The notes beneath the pieces were generated by a model that did not search any database, was not told the origin of the DNA, and saw nothing but the letters and a program-made list of their open reading frames with translations. 64,000 nucleotides of DNA, taken from contig NZ_JAFGYF010000007.1 of NCBI RefSeq assembly GCF_016921195.1, positions 62,001-126,000 on the forward strand, in the 5' to 3' direction. The position numbers were made by a program, and so were the translations under genes. This stretch comes from Cellulosimicrobium cellulans (GTDB lineage Bacteria; Actinomycetota; Actinomycetes; Actinomycetales; Cellulomonadaceae). Positions 31,676 to 39,893 of the stretch are shown here, piece by piece. The stretch's first letter is position 1. Every line of letters starts with the position of its first letter.

Positions 31676-31996
31676 TCAGCCCCAGCCGAGGGCGCGCAGG
31701 CCCGCGGCCGTCGCGGCGGCGAGGACCACGACGACGATGAAGGGCGCGCGCAGCGCGAGCGCGACGGCGGCCACGCCGAGGGCAGGGAGCCGTGCGTCGA
31801 CGACGAGCGCCTGCCCGTCGCCGACCGTCTGCACCGCGACGAGCGCGGCGAGGAGCGCCGCGGTCACGAGCGCTGCCGTGCGTGCCACGCGCTCGTCGGC
31901 GAGCCAGTGCTCGGGCACCAGGTGCCCCGCGAGCTTGAGCGCGAAGCACACCGCGGACGCGGCCAGCACGACGACCCACACGGTCGCTGACGTCAT
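31676..31996 (-). CDS. azlD: AzlD-type branched-chain amino acid transport subunit
   Basis: Small membrane protein of 106 residues with about four hydrophobic segments, including VLAASAVCFALKLAGHLVPEHW and the C-terminal LRAPFIVVVVLAAATAAGLRAL typical of AzlD. It works with AzlC; the pair exports branched-chain or related amino acids (BrnE/BrnF in Corynebacterium). The ATG at 31996 overlaps the azlC stop (ATGA), so the two are translationally coupled and likely made in fixed ratio. Substrate is inferred from family. Confidence 0.85.
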   Translation of the reverse strand: MTSATVWVVVLAASAVCFALKLAGHLVPEHWLADERVARTAALVTAALLAALVAVQTVGDGQALVVDARLPALGVAAVALALRAPFIVVVVLAAATAAGLRALGWG

Positions 31997-32832
31997 GAGG
32001 TCTCCTCTCCGCCGTTCCCGTTCCCGTTCCCGTTCGCGGACGGCGAGGAGGGCCCGGCCGCGGCGTGTCGGCGTCGTGCGTCCACCTGCCCGATGACGAT
32101 CGCGACCGCGGCAGCCGCCAGCACCGGGACGCCGCCCGGCGCGACGGGGATGAGCAGGACCGCGACGAGGACGGCCGCCGCGGCGGTGAGCTGCATCGCG
32201 CGCGCCGCCAGCCGGGGCCACAAGAGGCCGAGGAAGGCGGCCGCCGCGGCGGCGTCGAGCCCCCACGCGCGCGGGTCGCCGAGCGCGTCGCCCGCGAGCG
32301 CCCCGACGAGCGTCATGGCGTTCCACAGCACGAAGATGCCGACACCCGTCCACCAGAACCCGGCCCGGACGGCGCGGCGCGAGCGCTGCGCGGTCGCGAC
32401 CGCCGTCGACTCGTCGATCGTGAACTGCGCCGCGACGACCTTGTGCCACGACCGCAGCGCCAGCAGCGGGCCGAGCTGCGCCCCGTACAGGGCGTTGCGG
32501 ACCCCGAGGAAGCCCGCGGTCGCGATCGCGGCGGTCGGCGCGCCGCCCGCGCCGACCACGCCGATGAGCGCGAACTGGGACCCGCCCGAGAACATGAGCA
32601 GGCTCAGCGCCATGGTCTGCGCGACGTCGAGCCCCGCGACCACGGACAGGGCCCCGAACGAAATGCCGTACAGACCCGTCGCGACGGACACCGAGACGGC
32701 CTGGCGGACCGCCGCGCGGACCTCGTCCTCGACCGCCTGCTCGACGGCGCCCTCCACCCCGACGACGCCGGCGGCCTCGGCGTCGAGAGCGGCGTCGCCG
32801 TCGGGGAAGGTGGCGTCGTCGGGCCGGCTCAT
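31993..32832 (-). CDS. azlC: AzlC family branched-chain amino acid permease
   Basis: Large subunit of the AzlCD exporter. Seen: an acidic N-terminal tail of about 40 residues, GLYGISFGALSVVAG, the family-typical LLMFSGGSQFALIG, and FLGVRNALYGAQLGPLL, with about seven membrane spans. Length 279. The C-terminus holds an NGNGNGNGG run encoded by a hexanucleotide repeat (32013-32036). The ATG at 32832 overlaps the yqhA stop, so yqhA-azlC-azlD form a coupled operon. Confidence 0.88.
   Translation of the reverse strand: MSRPDDATFPDGDAALDAEAAGVVGVEGAVEQAVEDEVRAAVRQAVSVSVATGLYGISFGALSVVAGLDVAQTMALSLLMFSGGSQFALIGVVGAGGAPTAAIATAGFLGVRNALYGAQLGPLLALRSWHKVVAAQFTIDESTAVATAQRSRRAVRAGFWWTGVGIFVLWNAMTLVGALAGDALGDPRAWGLDAAAAAAFLGLLWPRLAARAMQLTAAAAVLVAVLLIPVAPGGVPVLAAAAVAIVIGQVDARRRHAAAGPSSPSANGNGNGNGGEETS
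32013..32036. repeat. Hexanucleotide repeat in the azlC 3' end
   Basis: CGTTCC repeated three times plus one imperfect copy; encodes Asn-Gly dipeptides in azlC on the minus strand. Length changes would keep the frame. Confidence 0.8.
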
Positions 32833-33488
32833 GCGTGCGGGTCGGCCGGGCCCTCGCCCGCCGCGGCGGCGTTGGCCGCGCGCTGGTGCGCGGTGAGGGA
32901 CATGCGGTCGATGAGGGCGAGCGAGAGCGCCGAGACGACGAACGCGAGGTGGATGATCACCTGCCACATCATGACGTCGCCCGTGATCCGGCCCGTGGAC
33001 GACTCGATGAAGGTACGCAGCAGGTGGATGGACGAGATGCCGATGATCGACATCGCGAGCTTGGTCTTGAGCACGTTCGCGTTGACGTGGCTCAGCCACT
33101 CGGGCTGGTCCGGGTGGCCGTCGAGCCGGATGCGCGACACGAACGTCTCGTAGCCGCCGACGATGACCATGATGAGCAGGTTGGAGATCATGACGACGTC
33201 GACGAGTCCGAGGACGGCGAGCATGATCTCCTCGGCGCCGAACGCGTGCGAGACCATCTCGTGCGTCGCGGGGTCCTCGACCGTGTGCTCGCCCGTGAAC
33301 CCGCCGACGATAAGGTGCCACAGCTCCTTGAGGAACTGCCAGACGTAGACGACCTGGGCCACGATGAGGCCGAAGTAGAGCGGTGCCTGGAGCCAGCGGG
33401 ACGCGAAGATCATGTACCCGACGGTCGTGACGCGGGCGCTGGGCGAGGGGACGTTCGGGCTGATGGTCGACGCGGGCGACGAGGGCAC
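32829..33488 (-). CDS. YqhA/UPF0114 family inner membrane protein
   Basis: Seen: ASRWLQAPLYFGLIVAQ, VDVVMISNLLIMVIVGGYETFVS and KLAMSIIGISSIHLLRTFIES, which closely match the layout of E. coli YqhA (MYASRWLLAPVYFGL, ISSIHLLRVFMDA), with four hydrophobic segments. Length 219, longer than YqhA because of a basic N-terminal tail and an Ala-rich C-terminus. The family's function is not established. It heads the yqhA-azlC-azlD coupled operon. The GTG at 33488 is the first start after a TAGCCT -10 (33528-33533, minus strand). Confidence 0.85.
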   Translation of the reverse strand: MPSSPASTISPNVPSPSARVTTVGYMIFASRWLQAPLYFGLIVAQVVYVWQFLKELWHLIVGGFTGEHTVEDPATHEMVSHAFGAEEIMLAVLGLVDVVMISNLLIMVIVGGYETFVSRIRLDGHPDQPEWLSHVNANVLKTKLAMSIIGISSIHLLRTFIESSTGRITGDVMMWQVIIHLAFVVSALSLALIDRMSLTAHQRAANAAAAGEGPADPHA

Positions 33489-33527
33489 GGGCGTGGGCTC
33501 TCCGGGAGTCGGTGGCAGGGGAGCGTC

Positions 33528-33533
33528 AGGCTA
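33528..33533 (-). promoter_or_regulatory. Predicted -10 element (TAGCCT) of the yqhA-azlCD operon
   Basis: On the minus strand, about 40 bases ahead of the GTG start, with a GGAG ribosome site in between. Confidence 0.45.
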
Positions 33534-33594
33534 CCAACGCGGGGTGACGACGCGACGATGCCGGTCACGCCCGCAGTCGCCCGAGCGAGGGGCG

Positions 33595-35079
33595 TCAAAG
33601 CGCCACGTAGACCGTCTCGAGGTACTCCTCCAGGCCCGCCTCGCCGCCCTCGCGGCCGAGGCCGGACTGCTTGACGCCGCCGAACGGCGCGCTCGCGTCG
33701 GACACCAGGCCCCGGTTGACGCCGATCATCCCGGCCTCGACCTCCTCCGACACGCGCACGGCACGGTCGAGCGAGGACGTGTACGCGTAGGCGGCCAGCC
33801 CGTACTCGGTCGCGTTCGCGAGCGCGATGCCTTCGTCGTCGTCGCCGAACGCGACCACGGGTGCCACGGGCCCGAAGATCTCCTCGGTGACGACGCGCGC
33901 GTCGGGGTCGACGCCGGACAGGACGGTCGGGGCGTAGAAGTACCCGGGCGAGCGCGGCCGGTCGGCGCCCGTGAGCACCTGCGCTCCGCCGTCGGACGCG
34001 GCGTCGACGAGCTCCGCGACCTTGTCCACGGCCTTCGCCTTGATGAGCGGGCCGACCTGCGTCCCGTCCTGGGCGCCCGGCCCGACGCGCAGCCCCTCGA
34101 ACGCGGCGGCGAGGCGCTGCGCGAACTCGCGCGCGACGGCGTCGTGCACGAGGAAGCGGTTGGCCGCGACGCACGACTGGCCCGCGTTGCGCAGCTTCGC
34201 GACGAGCGCTCCCTCGACCGCGGCGTCCAGGTCGGCGTCCGCGAAGACGAGGAACGGCGCGTTCCCGCCGAGCTCCATCGACGTGCGGAGCACCTGGGGC
34301 GCCGCCTTCTCGAGCAGCGTGCGCCCGACGGCCGTCGAGCCCGTGAACGACAGCTTGCGCAGGCGCTCGTCGGCGAGGAGCGGCTCGGTGACGTCCGCGG
34401 CGCGCGAGGACGGGACGACGTTGACGACGCCGGTCGGCAGCCCGCGGTCGGCCAGCTCGGACCGGATGACCTCGGCCACGAGCGCCGTGGTCAGCGGGGT
34501 GAGCCGCGCCGGCTTGATCACGACGGTGCAACCGGCCGCGAGCGCCGGGCCGATCTTGCGGGTCGCCATCGCGATGGGGAAGTTCCACGGCGTGACGAGC
34601 AGCGCGGGGCCCACGGGCCGGCGGAAGACGAGCTGGCGGTTGCCGCCCGCGGGCGCGGTCCGCGCGAGCCCGTCGGCGCGCACCGCCTGCTCGGCGTACC
34701 AGCGCAGGAAGTCGGCCCCGTAGAGCACCTCGGCGCGTGCCTCCGCGAGCGGCTTGCCGCACTCGGCGGTGATGAGCGCGGCGACGTCGTCGGCCCGCGC
34801 GACCACCCGGTCGTAGACGGCGCGCAGCACCTCGCCGCGCTCCCGCGGGGGCGTCGCGCGCCACGCGGGCGCCGCCCGGTGCGCGGCGTCGAGCGCGCGC
34901 AGCGCGTCCGACGGGCTCGCGTCGGCGACGTCGAACAGCGACTCCTCGGTCGCCGGGTCCTCGACCTCGAAGGTCCGGCCGCCCTCCGCCGGACCCCAGT
35001 GGCCGTCGACGAGCAGCCCCGTCGGGACGTGCGCGACCAGCGCGGGGGAGAGGTTCGACGTCGAGGCGGGGCGGGACAT
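33595..35079 (-). CDS. gabD: NAD(P)-dependent aldehyde dehydrogenase, probable succinate-semialdehyde dehydrogenase
   Basis: Oxidises an aldehyde to the acid. Seen: TPWNFPIAMATRKIGPALAAG, the cofactor-binding VVIKPARLTPLTTAL, SFTGSTAVGR, general base Glu269 in MELGGNAPF and catalytic Cys303 in GQSCVAANRF, then EEIFGPVAPV and FGGVKQSGLGREGG. Length 494. The MATRKIGPALAAGC and C-terminal pattern fit the GabD (succinate-semialdehyde) subfamily, but Arg-Leu in KPARLTP departs from the usual KPA-x-x-TP residues, so cofactor preference is uncertain. The ATG at 35079 is 6 bases after GATACT on the minus strand, so the gene is probably leaderless and monocistronic. Confidence 0.88.
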   Translation of the reverse strand: MSRPASTSNLSPALVAHVPTGLLVDGHWGPAEGGRTFEVEDPATEESLFDVADASPSDALRALDAAHRAAPAWRATPPRERGEVLRAVYDRVVARADDVAALITAECGKPLAEARAEVLYGADFLRWYAEQAVRADGLARTAPAGGNRQLVFRRPVGPALLVTPWNFPIAMATRKIGPALAAGCTVVIKPARLTPLTTALVAEVIRSELADRGLPTGVVNVVPSSRAADVTEPLLADERLRKLSFTGSTAVGRTLLEKAAPQVLRTSMELGGNAPFLVFADADLDAAVEGALVAKLRNAGQSCVAANRFLVHDAVAREFAQRLAAAFEGLRVGPGAQDGTQVGPLIKAKAVDKVAELVDAASDGGAQVLTGADRPRSPGYFYAPTVLSGVDPDARVVTEEIFGPVAPVVAFGDDDEGIALANATEYGLAAYAYTSSLDRAVRVSEEVEAGMIGVNRGLVSDASAPFGGVKQSGLGREGGEAGLEEYLETVYVAL

Positions 35080-35085
35080 GCTCCG

Positions 35086-35091
35086 AGTATC
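35086..35091 (-). promoter_or_regulatory. Predicted leaderless promoter of the aldehyde dehydrogenase gene (-10 GATACT)
   Basis: GATACT on the minus strand ends 6 bases before the ATG at 35079, identical in hexamer and spacing to the ispG promoter. Confidence 0.6.
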
Positions 35092-35175
35092 GCTCTCGGT
35101 GTCGCGGGGACGCACCCGGGCGGCGGTCGCGCGGTGCGGCCCCGGACGGGCGCGGTGCGGCGACGCGCCGCACGG

Positions 35176-35190
35176 TAGTTTGTGCACATG
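35176..35190 (+). promoter_or_regulatory. Predicted leaderless promoter of dapA (-10 TAGTTT)
   Basis: TAGTTT at 35176-35181 ends 6 bases before the ATG at 35188. It selects that ATG over the GTG at 35182. Confidence 0.65.
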
Positions 35191-36132
35191 GTCCTTCCCG
35201 CCACCCCCGCGCGCCCGTTCGGTGCCGTCCTCACGGCCATGGTCACCCCGATGACGCCCGACGGCGCCGTCGACCTCGAGGCGGCGGCCCGGCTCGCGAA
35301 GCGCCTGGTGGACGACGGGAACGACGGCCTGGTGCTCAGCGGCACGACGGGCGAGTCGCCCACGACGCACGCGCCGGAGAAGCAGGACCTCGTGCGCGCC
35401 GTGGTCGACGCCGTCGGCGACCGGGCGGCGGTTCTCGCGGGCGCCGGGTCCAACGACACCGACCACGCACTGCGCATGGCCGAGCAGGCGGCCGAGGCGG
35501 GCGCCGACGGGCTCCTCGTCGTCTCGCCCTACTACTCGCGTCCGAGCCAGGAGGGCGTCTACCGCCACGTCGTGGCGATCGCGGACGCGACCGACCTGCC
35601 CGTCATGCTCTACGACGTCCCCGGACGCACGGGCGTGCGGATCGCGCCCGCGACGTACGCCCGGCTCGCGGCGCACGAGCGGGTCGTCGCGAGCAAGGAC
35701 GCGACGGGCGACGTGTACGCGGCGGCCAAGCTCGCGGCTGCGACCGGGCTCGCCTTCTACAGCGGCGACGACGGCCTGCTGCTGCCGTTCCTCGCGCACG
35801 GAGCGGCCGGCATCGTCTCGGTCTCCGGGCACGCGGTGGCCGGGCCGTTCGCCGAGGTCGTGCGCCGCTTCGACGCGGGCGACCACGCGGGCGCGCTCGA
35901 GGTGTTCCTCACCACGACGCCCGTCATCGACGCGCTCAACGGCGCGGGCTTCCAGGCCGTGATGGCCAAGGCCGCCGTCGAGCTGCTCGGCGTCACCGAC
36001 AACCGCTTCCTGCGCCTGCCGAACGTCGCGGCCACCGAGGACGACGTCGCGGTGGTGCGCGACGCCCTCGCCGCCGCGGGCGTGCTCGCGGGCGCGAGCA
36101 CCGCGGCGCGCGCCGCCGCACCCACGAACTAG
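35188..36132 (+). CDS. dapA: 4-hydroxy-tetrahydrodipicolinate synthase
   Basis: First committed step of lysine/diaminopimelate synthesis, condensing pyruvate with aspartate semialdehyde. Seen: SGTTGESPTT substrate motif, SPYYSRPSQEGVY, the conserved tyrosine in LYDVPGRTGV (Tyr142) and Schiff-base Lys170 in VVASKDATGD. Length 314. Start chosen from the leaderless -10. It is followed 50 bases later by the RNase J gene, the same neighbour as in Mycobacterium (Rv2753c-Rv2752c). Confidence 0.96.
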   Translation: MVLPATPARPFGAVLTAMVTPMTPDGAVDLEAAARLAKRLVDDGNDGLVLSGTTGESPTTHAPEKQDLVRAVVDAVGDRAAVLAGAGSNDTDHALRMAEQAAEAGADGLLVVSPYYSRPSQEGVYRHVVAIADATDLPVMLYDVPGRTGVRIAPATYARLAAHERVVASKDATGDVYAAAKLAAATGLAFYSGDDGLLLPFLAHGAAGIVSVSGHAVAGPFAEVVRRFDAGDHAGALEVFLTTTPVIDALNGAGFQAVMAKAAVELLGVTDNRFLRLPNVAATEDDVAVVRDALAAAGVLAGASTAARAAAPTN

Positions 36133-36182
36133 CGAGGGCAGGAGCCCTCGAAACCCCCGGCTCAGCCACGACAGGAGGCCCC

Positions 36183-37868
36183 GTGAGCCATCCCCACCCT
36201 GAACTCTCCCTGCCTCCCGAGCTCCCCACCGGAGGGCTGCGCATCGTCGCCCTCGGCGGGCTCGGGGAGGTCGGCCGCAACATGGCCGTCCTCGAGTACG
36301 ACGGGCGCCTGCTCGTCATCGACTGCGGCGTCCTCTTCCCCGAGGACAACCAGCCCGGCGTCGACCTCATCCTCCCGGACTTCGACTACATCGCGGACCG
36401 GCTGGACGACATCGAGGCGATCGTCCTCACGCACGGCCACGAGGACCACATCGGCGCCGTCCCGTACCTGCTGCGCCTGCGCCGCGACATCCCGCTCGTC
36501 GGGTCGCAGCTCACGCTCGCGTTCGTCGAGGCGAAGCTCAAGGAGCACCGCATCTCGCCCGTGACCCTCGCGGTCAAGGAGGGGCAGGTCGAGCAGCTCG
36601 GCGTGTTCCGCTGCGAGTTCGTCGCCGTGAACCACTCGATCCCCGACGCGCTCGCGGTCGCGGTGACGACCGGCGCCGGGACGGTGCTGCACACGGGCGA
36701 CTTCAAGATGGACCAGCTCCCGCTCGACGGGCGCATCACTGACCTGCGCGCGTTCGCGCGCCTCGGCGAGCAGGGCGTCGACCTGTTCATGGTGGACTCG
36801 ACCAACGCCGAGGTCCCGGGCTTCGTCACGCCCGAGGTCGAGATCGGCCCCGTGCTGGACAACGTGTTCGCCGCGTCGGAGAAGCGCATCATCGTCGCGT
36901 CGTTCTCCTCCCACGTGCACCGCGTGCAGCAGGTCCTCAACGCCGCGCACCACCACGGGCGCCGCGTCGCGCTCGTCGGGCGCTCGATGGTCCGCAACAT
37001 GACGATCGCGGCCGAGCTCGGCTACCTCCACGTGCCCGAGGGCGTGCTCATCGACCTCAAGAAGGTCGACTCGCTGCGCGACGACGAGATCGTGCTCATG
37101 TGCACGGGGTCGCAGGGCGAGCCCATGGCGGCGCTGTCGCGCATGGCCAACGGCGACCACAAGGTCCAGGTCGGGCACGGCGACACGGTGATCCTCGCGT
37201 CGTCCCTCATCCCGGGCAACGAGAACGCCGTGTTCCGCATCATCAACGGCCTCACGCGCCTCGGCGCGCGCGTCGTGCACGGCGGCAACGCCAAGGTGCA
37301 CGTGTCCGGGCACGCGAGCGCGGGCGAGCTCCTCTACTGCTACAACGTGCTCAAGCCCAGGAACGTCATGCCGGTGCACGGCGAGGTCCGCCACCTCGTG
37401 GCGAACGGGGCGCTCGCGGTCCGCACGGGCGTGCCCGCCGACCGGGTCGTGCTGGCCGAGGACGGCGTCGTCGTCGACCTCGTGGACGGCAAGGCGTCGG
37501 TCGTCGGCGCGGTGCCGTGCGGGTACGTGTACGTGGACGGCTCGAGCGTCGGCGAGATCACGGACGCGGAGCTCAAGGACCGTCGCATCCTCGGCGAGGA
37601 GGGCTTCGTGTCCGTCTTCGCCGTCGTGGACTCCGCGACGGGCAAGGTGCTCGCCGGGCCGCAGATCCTCGCGCGCGGGTTCGCGGAGGACGACAAGGTC
37701 TTCGAGGACATCCAGCCCGAGGTCGTCAAGGCGCTCGAGGACGCGATCGCGGGTGGCGCGACGGACACGCACCAGCTCCAGCAGGTCATGCGCCGCGTCA
37801 TCGGGCGGTGGGTCTCCAACCGTCTGCGGCGCCGCCCGATGATCGTCCCGGTGGTCGTCGAGGCGTAG
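36183..37868 (+). CDS. rnj: Ribonuclease J
   Basis: Metallo-beta-lactamase-fold RNase with 5'-3' exonuclease and endonuclease activity, central to mRNA turnover and rRNA maturation in Actinobacteria. Seen: zinc motif H84-G-H86-E-D88-H89, VDSTNAE, the beta-CASP motifs (MCTGSQGEP, and NGGLTRLG-type helix region), and GGNAKVHVSGHASAGEL with MPVHGEVRHL near the C-terminal half. Length 561. GTG at 36183 with AGGAGG upstream. Together with PNPase (25.5 kb) the window encodes both main RNA-decay activities. Confidence 0.96.
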   Translation: MSHPHPELSLPPELPTGGLRIVALGGLGEVGRNMAVLEYDGRLLVIDCGVLFPEDNQPGVDLILPDFDYIADRLDDIEAIVLTHGHEDHIGAVPYLLRLRRDIPLVGSQLTLAFVEAKLKEHRISPVTLAVKEGQVEQLGVFRCEFVAVNHSIPDALAVAVTTGAGTVLHTGDFKMDQLPLDGRITDLRAFARLGEQGVDLFMVDSTNAEVPGFVTPEVEIGPVLDNVFAASEKRIIVASFSSHVHRVQQVLNAAHHHGRRVALVGRSMVRNMTIAAELGYLHVPEGVLIDLKKVDSLRDDEIVLMCTGSQGEPMAALSRMANGDHKVQVGHGDTVILASSLIPGNENAVFRIINGLTRLGARVVHGGNAKVHVSGHASAGELLYCYNVLKPRNVMPVHGEVRHLVANGALAVRTGVPADRVVLAEDGVVVDLVDGKASVVGAVPCGYVYVDGSSVGEITDAELKDRRILGEEGFVSVFAVVDSATGKVLAGPQILARGFAEDDKVFEDIQPEVVKALEDAIAGGATDTHQLQQVMRRVIGRWVSNRLRRRPMIVPVVVEA

Positions 37869-37915
37869 CCCTCGCACCGCGCGGACCGAGGTCCCGGTGC
37901 AGGTCGGGGCGCCAG

Positions 37916-37921
37916 TATGCT
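37916..37921 (+). promoter_or_regulatory. Predicted -10 element (TATGCT) for the DUF4328-like gene
   Basis: Gives a start near 37928 and a 22-base leader containing AGGAGG before the GTG at 37950. Confidence 0.5.
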
Positions 37922-37949
37922 GGCGCCCCGACCAGCGCAGGAGGCACTC

Positions 37950-38720
37950 GTGACCCACCCAGGCCCCTACGGGGTCCCGCCCCACGGGCAGCACCCCACG
38001 CCTCCGCCGGCGTACGGCCGGCGCGGGCCGGCGCCCGCGTACGGCCAGTACGCGCCGCCGTCGTACGGCCCGTACGGTGGGCCCCCGTCCGCCGGTTACG
38101 GCGACGTGCCGCGGCCGCCCGTGCCCGGTGGTCTCGCCACCGCCACGGCCGTGCTCGCGGTCGCCGTCACGGCCGTGCAGGTGCTGGCCTGGGCCACCTC
38201 CTTCGGAGCGGCGGGCGCGTTCGCGCGCGCCGCACGCGCGGGGACCCCGAGCGTCGACGTCTACACGGCCTACGACGCGGTCGGCCTGCTCCTCCTGCCC
38301 GTTCAGGTCGCGGCCGCCGTCGTCACGTGCGTGTGGCTCTGGCGGAGCCGCGTGCTCGCCGAGGCGGTCTCACCCGGCGTCCCCCATGCGCGGAGCCGGG
38401 TCTGGGTCTGGCTCGGGTGGCTGGTCCCCGTCGTCGCGCTGTGGTTCCCGTACCAGGTCGTGCGCGACGTCCGCCGGGCGACCGTCGCCGCGCCTCGCCC
38501 GGGGCTCGGCTGGTGGTGGGCGGGCTGGCTCACGTGGAGCGTCGCGTCGAACGTCGCCACGCAGGTGACGACCCTCTCCACGGCGGGACCTGCCGAGACG
38601 TTCTCGCTGCTGCCGGTCGCCGAGACCGTGGGAACGGTCGGCATCGTGCTGGCGCTCGTCTTCTGGGTGCGGACGGTGCGCGAGATCACGGCCGGGCAGC
38701 GAACCCTCGCCGGCGGCTGA
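37950..38720 (+). CDS. DUF4328-like membrane protein with Pro/Tyr-rich N-terminus
   Basis: Function unknown. Seen: an N-terminal cytosolic-like tail of about 60 residues rich in Pro, Gly and Tyr (repeated PAYGxxxPxYG-like units), then about four to five hydrophobic segments; WLGWLVPVVALWFPYQVVRDVRR is the hallmark block of the DUF4328 type. Length 256. GTG at 37950 with a strong AGGAGG site and its own -10. The proline/tyrosine tail resembles those of other actinobacterial membrane proteins, but no partner is evident. Confidence 0.78.
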   Translation: MTHPGPYGVPPHGQHPTPPPAYGRRGPAPAYGQYAPPSYGPYGGPPSAGYGDVPRPPVPGGLATATAVLAVAVTAVQVLAWATSFGAAGAFARAARAGTPSVDVYTAYDAVGLLLLPVQVAAAVVTCVWLWRSRVLAEAVSPGVPHARSRVWVWLGWLVPVVALWFPYQVVRDVRRATVAAPRPGLGWWWAGWLTWSVASNVATQVTTLSTAGPAETFSLLPVAETVGTVGIVLALVFWVRTVREITAGQRTLAGG

Positions 38721-38733
38721 CCACCAGGCCGTC

Positions 38734-39321
38734 CTACGGCCCGGTACGCCGGACCAGGCCGGGGCCGACGGCGGCAAGCGTCGCGCCGTAGCGCGCGGCG
38801 CGCTCCGCGTCGTCGCCGGGCACGAGGCCGGCGAGCTCGAGCGAGACCATCCCGTGCACGAGCCCCCACAGGCCGAGCGCGACGTCGTCGGCGGTCGTCA
38901 CGTCCGGCACGAGCCGTGCGACCGCGTCGCGCAGCACGAGGAACGTCGCCTCCTCGACGGCTCGCGGGCGGTCCGCGCCGGGCCGGACCCCGCGCGCGAA
39001 CATCACGGCGTAGAAGTGCGGGTCCGCGAGGGCGAATCCCCGGTAGGCGCCGCCGAGCGCCGCGAGGTCGGCCACGGGGTCGTGGGTCCGCTCGACGGCC
39101 GCCAGGTGGGCCGCGAACCGCCGGAAGCCCTCCGCCGACACCGCGGCCACGAGGTCGTCGCGGCTGCCGAAGAGCGCGTACACGGCCGACGGGCTCGTCC
39201 CCGCGGCCGTCGCCACCGAGCGGACCGTCACGGCGCCCTCGCCGTGCTCGGAGATGGCTCGGGACGCCACGTCGAGGAGGCGGTCGCGCAGCGCGTCGTC
39301 GTGCAGTCGAGGTCGTGCCAC
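38734..39321 (-). CDS. TetR/AcrR family transcriptional regulator
   Basis: Predicted dimeric repressor. Seen: N-terminal helix-turn-helix with VRSVATAAGTSPSAVYALFGSRDDLVAAV (residues about 33-61) and an all-helical ligand domain containing VLRDAVARLVPD and LGLWGLVHGMVSLEL near the C-terminus. Length 195. It starts with GTG at 39321, 6 bases after TAGACT on the minus strand. It is divergent from a small membrane protein gene across a perfect 40-bp palindrome, so it very probably represses both itself and that gene. The inducer is unknown. Confidence 0.9.
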   Translation of the reverse strand: MARPRLHDDALRDRLLDVASRAISEHGEGAVTVRSVATAAGTSPSAVYALFGSRDDLVAAVSAEGFRRFAAHLAAVERTHDPVADLAALGGAYRGFALADPHFYAVMFARGVRPGADRPRAVEEATFLVLRDAVARLVPDVTTADDVALGLWGLVHGMVSLELAGLVPGDDAERAARYGATLAAVGPGLVRRTGP

Positions 39322-39327
39322 GCGACG

Positions 39328-39333
39328 AGTCTA
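39328..39333 (-). promoter_or_regulatory. Predicted leaderless promoter of the TetR gene (-10 TAGACT)
   Basis: TAGACT on the minus strand ends 6 bases before the GTG. Its -35 region would fall inside the palindromic operator. Confidence 0.55.
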
Positions 39334-39339
39334 GATGTC

Positions 39340-39371
39340 TTGACACGCGTTTGCGAACGCTGTTCTATAAC
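39340..39371 (+). promoter_or_regulatory. Predicted promoter of the small membrane protein gene
   Basis: A consensus TTGACA (39340-39345) is followed by an AT-rich TTCTATAAC centred in the operator; TTCTAT at 39363-39368 gives a 17-base spacer. The -10 lies in the operator core, so a bound repressor would block it. Confidence 0.6.
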
Positions 39372-39386
39372 AGCGTTCGCAAACGC
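39347..39386. promoter_or_regulatory. Perfect 40-bp palindromic operator of the TetR regulator
   Basis: Arms 39347-39364 and 39369-39386 are exact reverse complements over 18 bases with a CTAT spacer. The inner core, GCGAACGCTGTT and its mirror, is the expected size for one or two TetR dimers. It lies between divergent tetR and the membrane protein gene and overlaps both predicted promoters. Confidence 0.85.
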
Positions 39387-39402
39387 ACGGCGCGCCGTGC
39401 GT
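39383..39402. repeat. Second perfect 20-bp palindrome next to the operator
   Basis: ACGCACGGCGCGCCGTGCGT is fully self-complementary and shares its first 4 bases with the end of the larger palindrome. It would fall in the 5' leader of the plus-strand gene, where it could form a 10-bp stem or serve as another binding site. Confidence 0.75.
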
Positions 39403-39430
39403 CGAGTGTCCCGCCAGCCCAGGAGGTCCC

Positions 39431-39841
39431 GTGCTCGAGCTCACCGACGCCGCCCGCATCACCGCGGGCGTCGTCCTCCTCACGGTCGTCGGCATCGAGT
39501 CCGGCGGCGCGTTCCTCGTCAAGGTCGTCACGCGGCGCGTGCCGGCGACGGGCTTCCAGACGTCGTTCTTCCGGGCGGGGCACGCGCACGCGGGCGTGCT
39601 CGTGATCCTGGGACTCGTGTGCCTGCTGCTCACGGAGGCCACGGATCTCGCGGGCTTCTGGCGGTGGCTCGCGGCCACCGGGGTGCTCGTCGCCGCGATC
39701 CTCCTCCCCGCCGGGTTCTTCCTCTCCGCCGTGGGCCCGGGGCGCGACGCGCCCAACCGTGCCGTCGTGCTGCTCCCCGCGGGCGGCGTGGTCCTCGCCG
39801 CGGGCGTCGTGACGCTCGCGATCGGGCTCTTCCTCGGGTGA
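39431..39841 (+). CDS. Small four-span membrane protein under TetR control
   Basis: Not recognised. A 136-residue protein with four hydrophobic segments (about residues 10-30, 50-68, 78-98 and 112-134). Notable: FRAGHAHAGVLVILGLV at the start of the second span, where paired histidines could bind a metal or haem, and a short extracytosolic or cytosolic loop VGPGRDAPNR. GTG at 39431 with AGGAGG 5 bases upstream. Divergent from tetR over a 40-bp palindrome, so it is the likely regulated target. A role in efflux, redox or stress protection is speculation. Confidence 0.75.
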   Translation: MLELTDAARITAGVVLLTVVGIESGGAFLVKVVTRRVPATGFQTSFFRAGHAHAGVLVILGLVCLLLTEATDLAGFWRWLAATGVLVAAILLPAGFFLSAVGPGRDAPNRAVVLLPAGGVVLAAGVVTLAIGLFLG

Positions 39842-39893
39842 ACCCGGTGGGGCTTCGGGCCTGGGCGGCGTCCCTCGGAGCGGTAGGGCGGCT

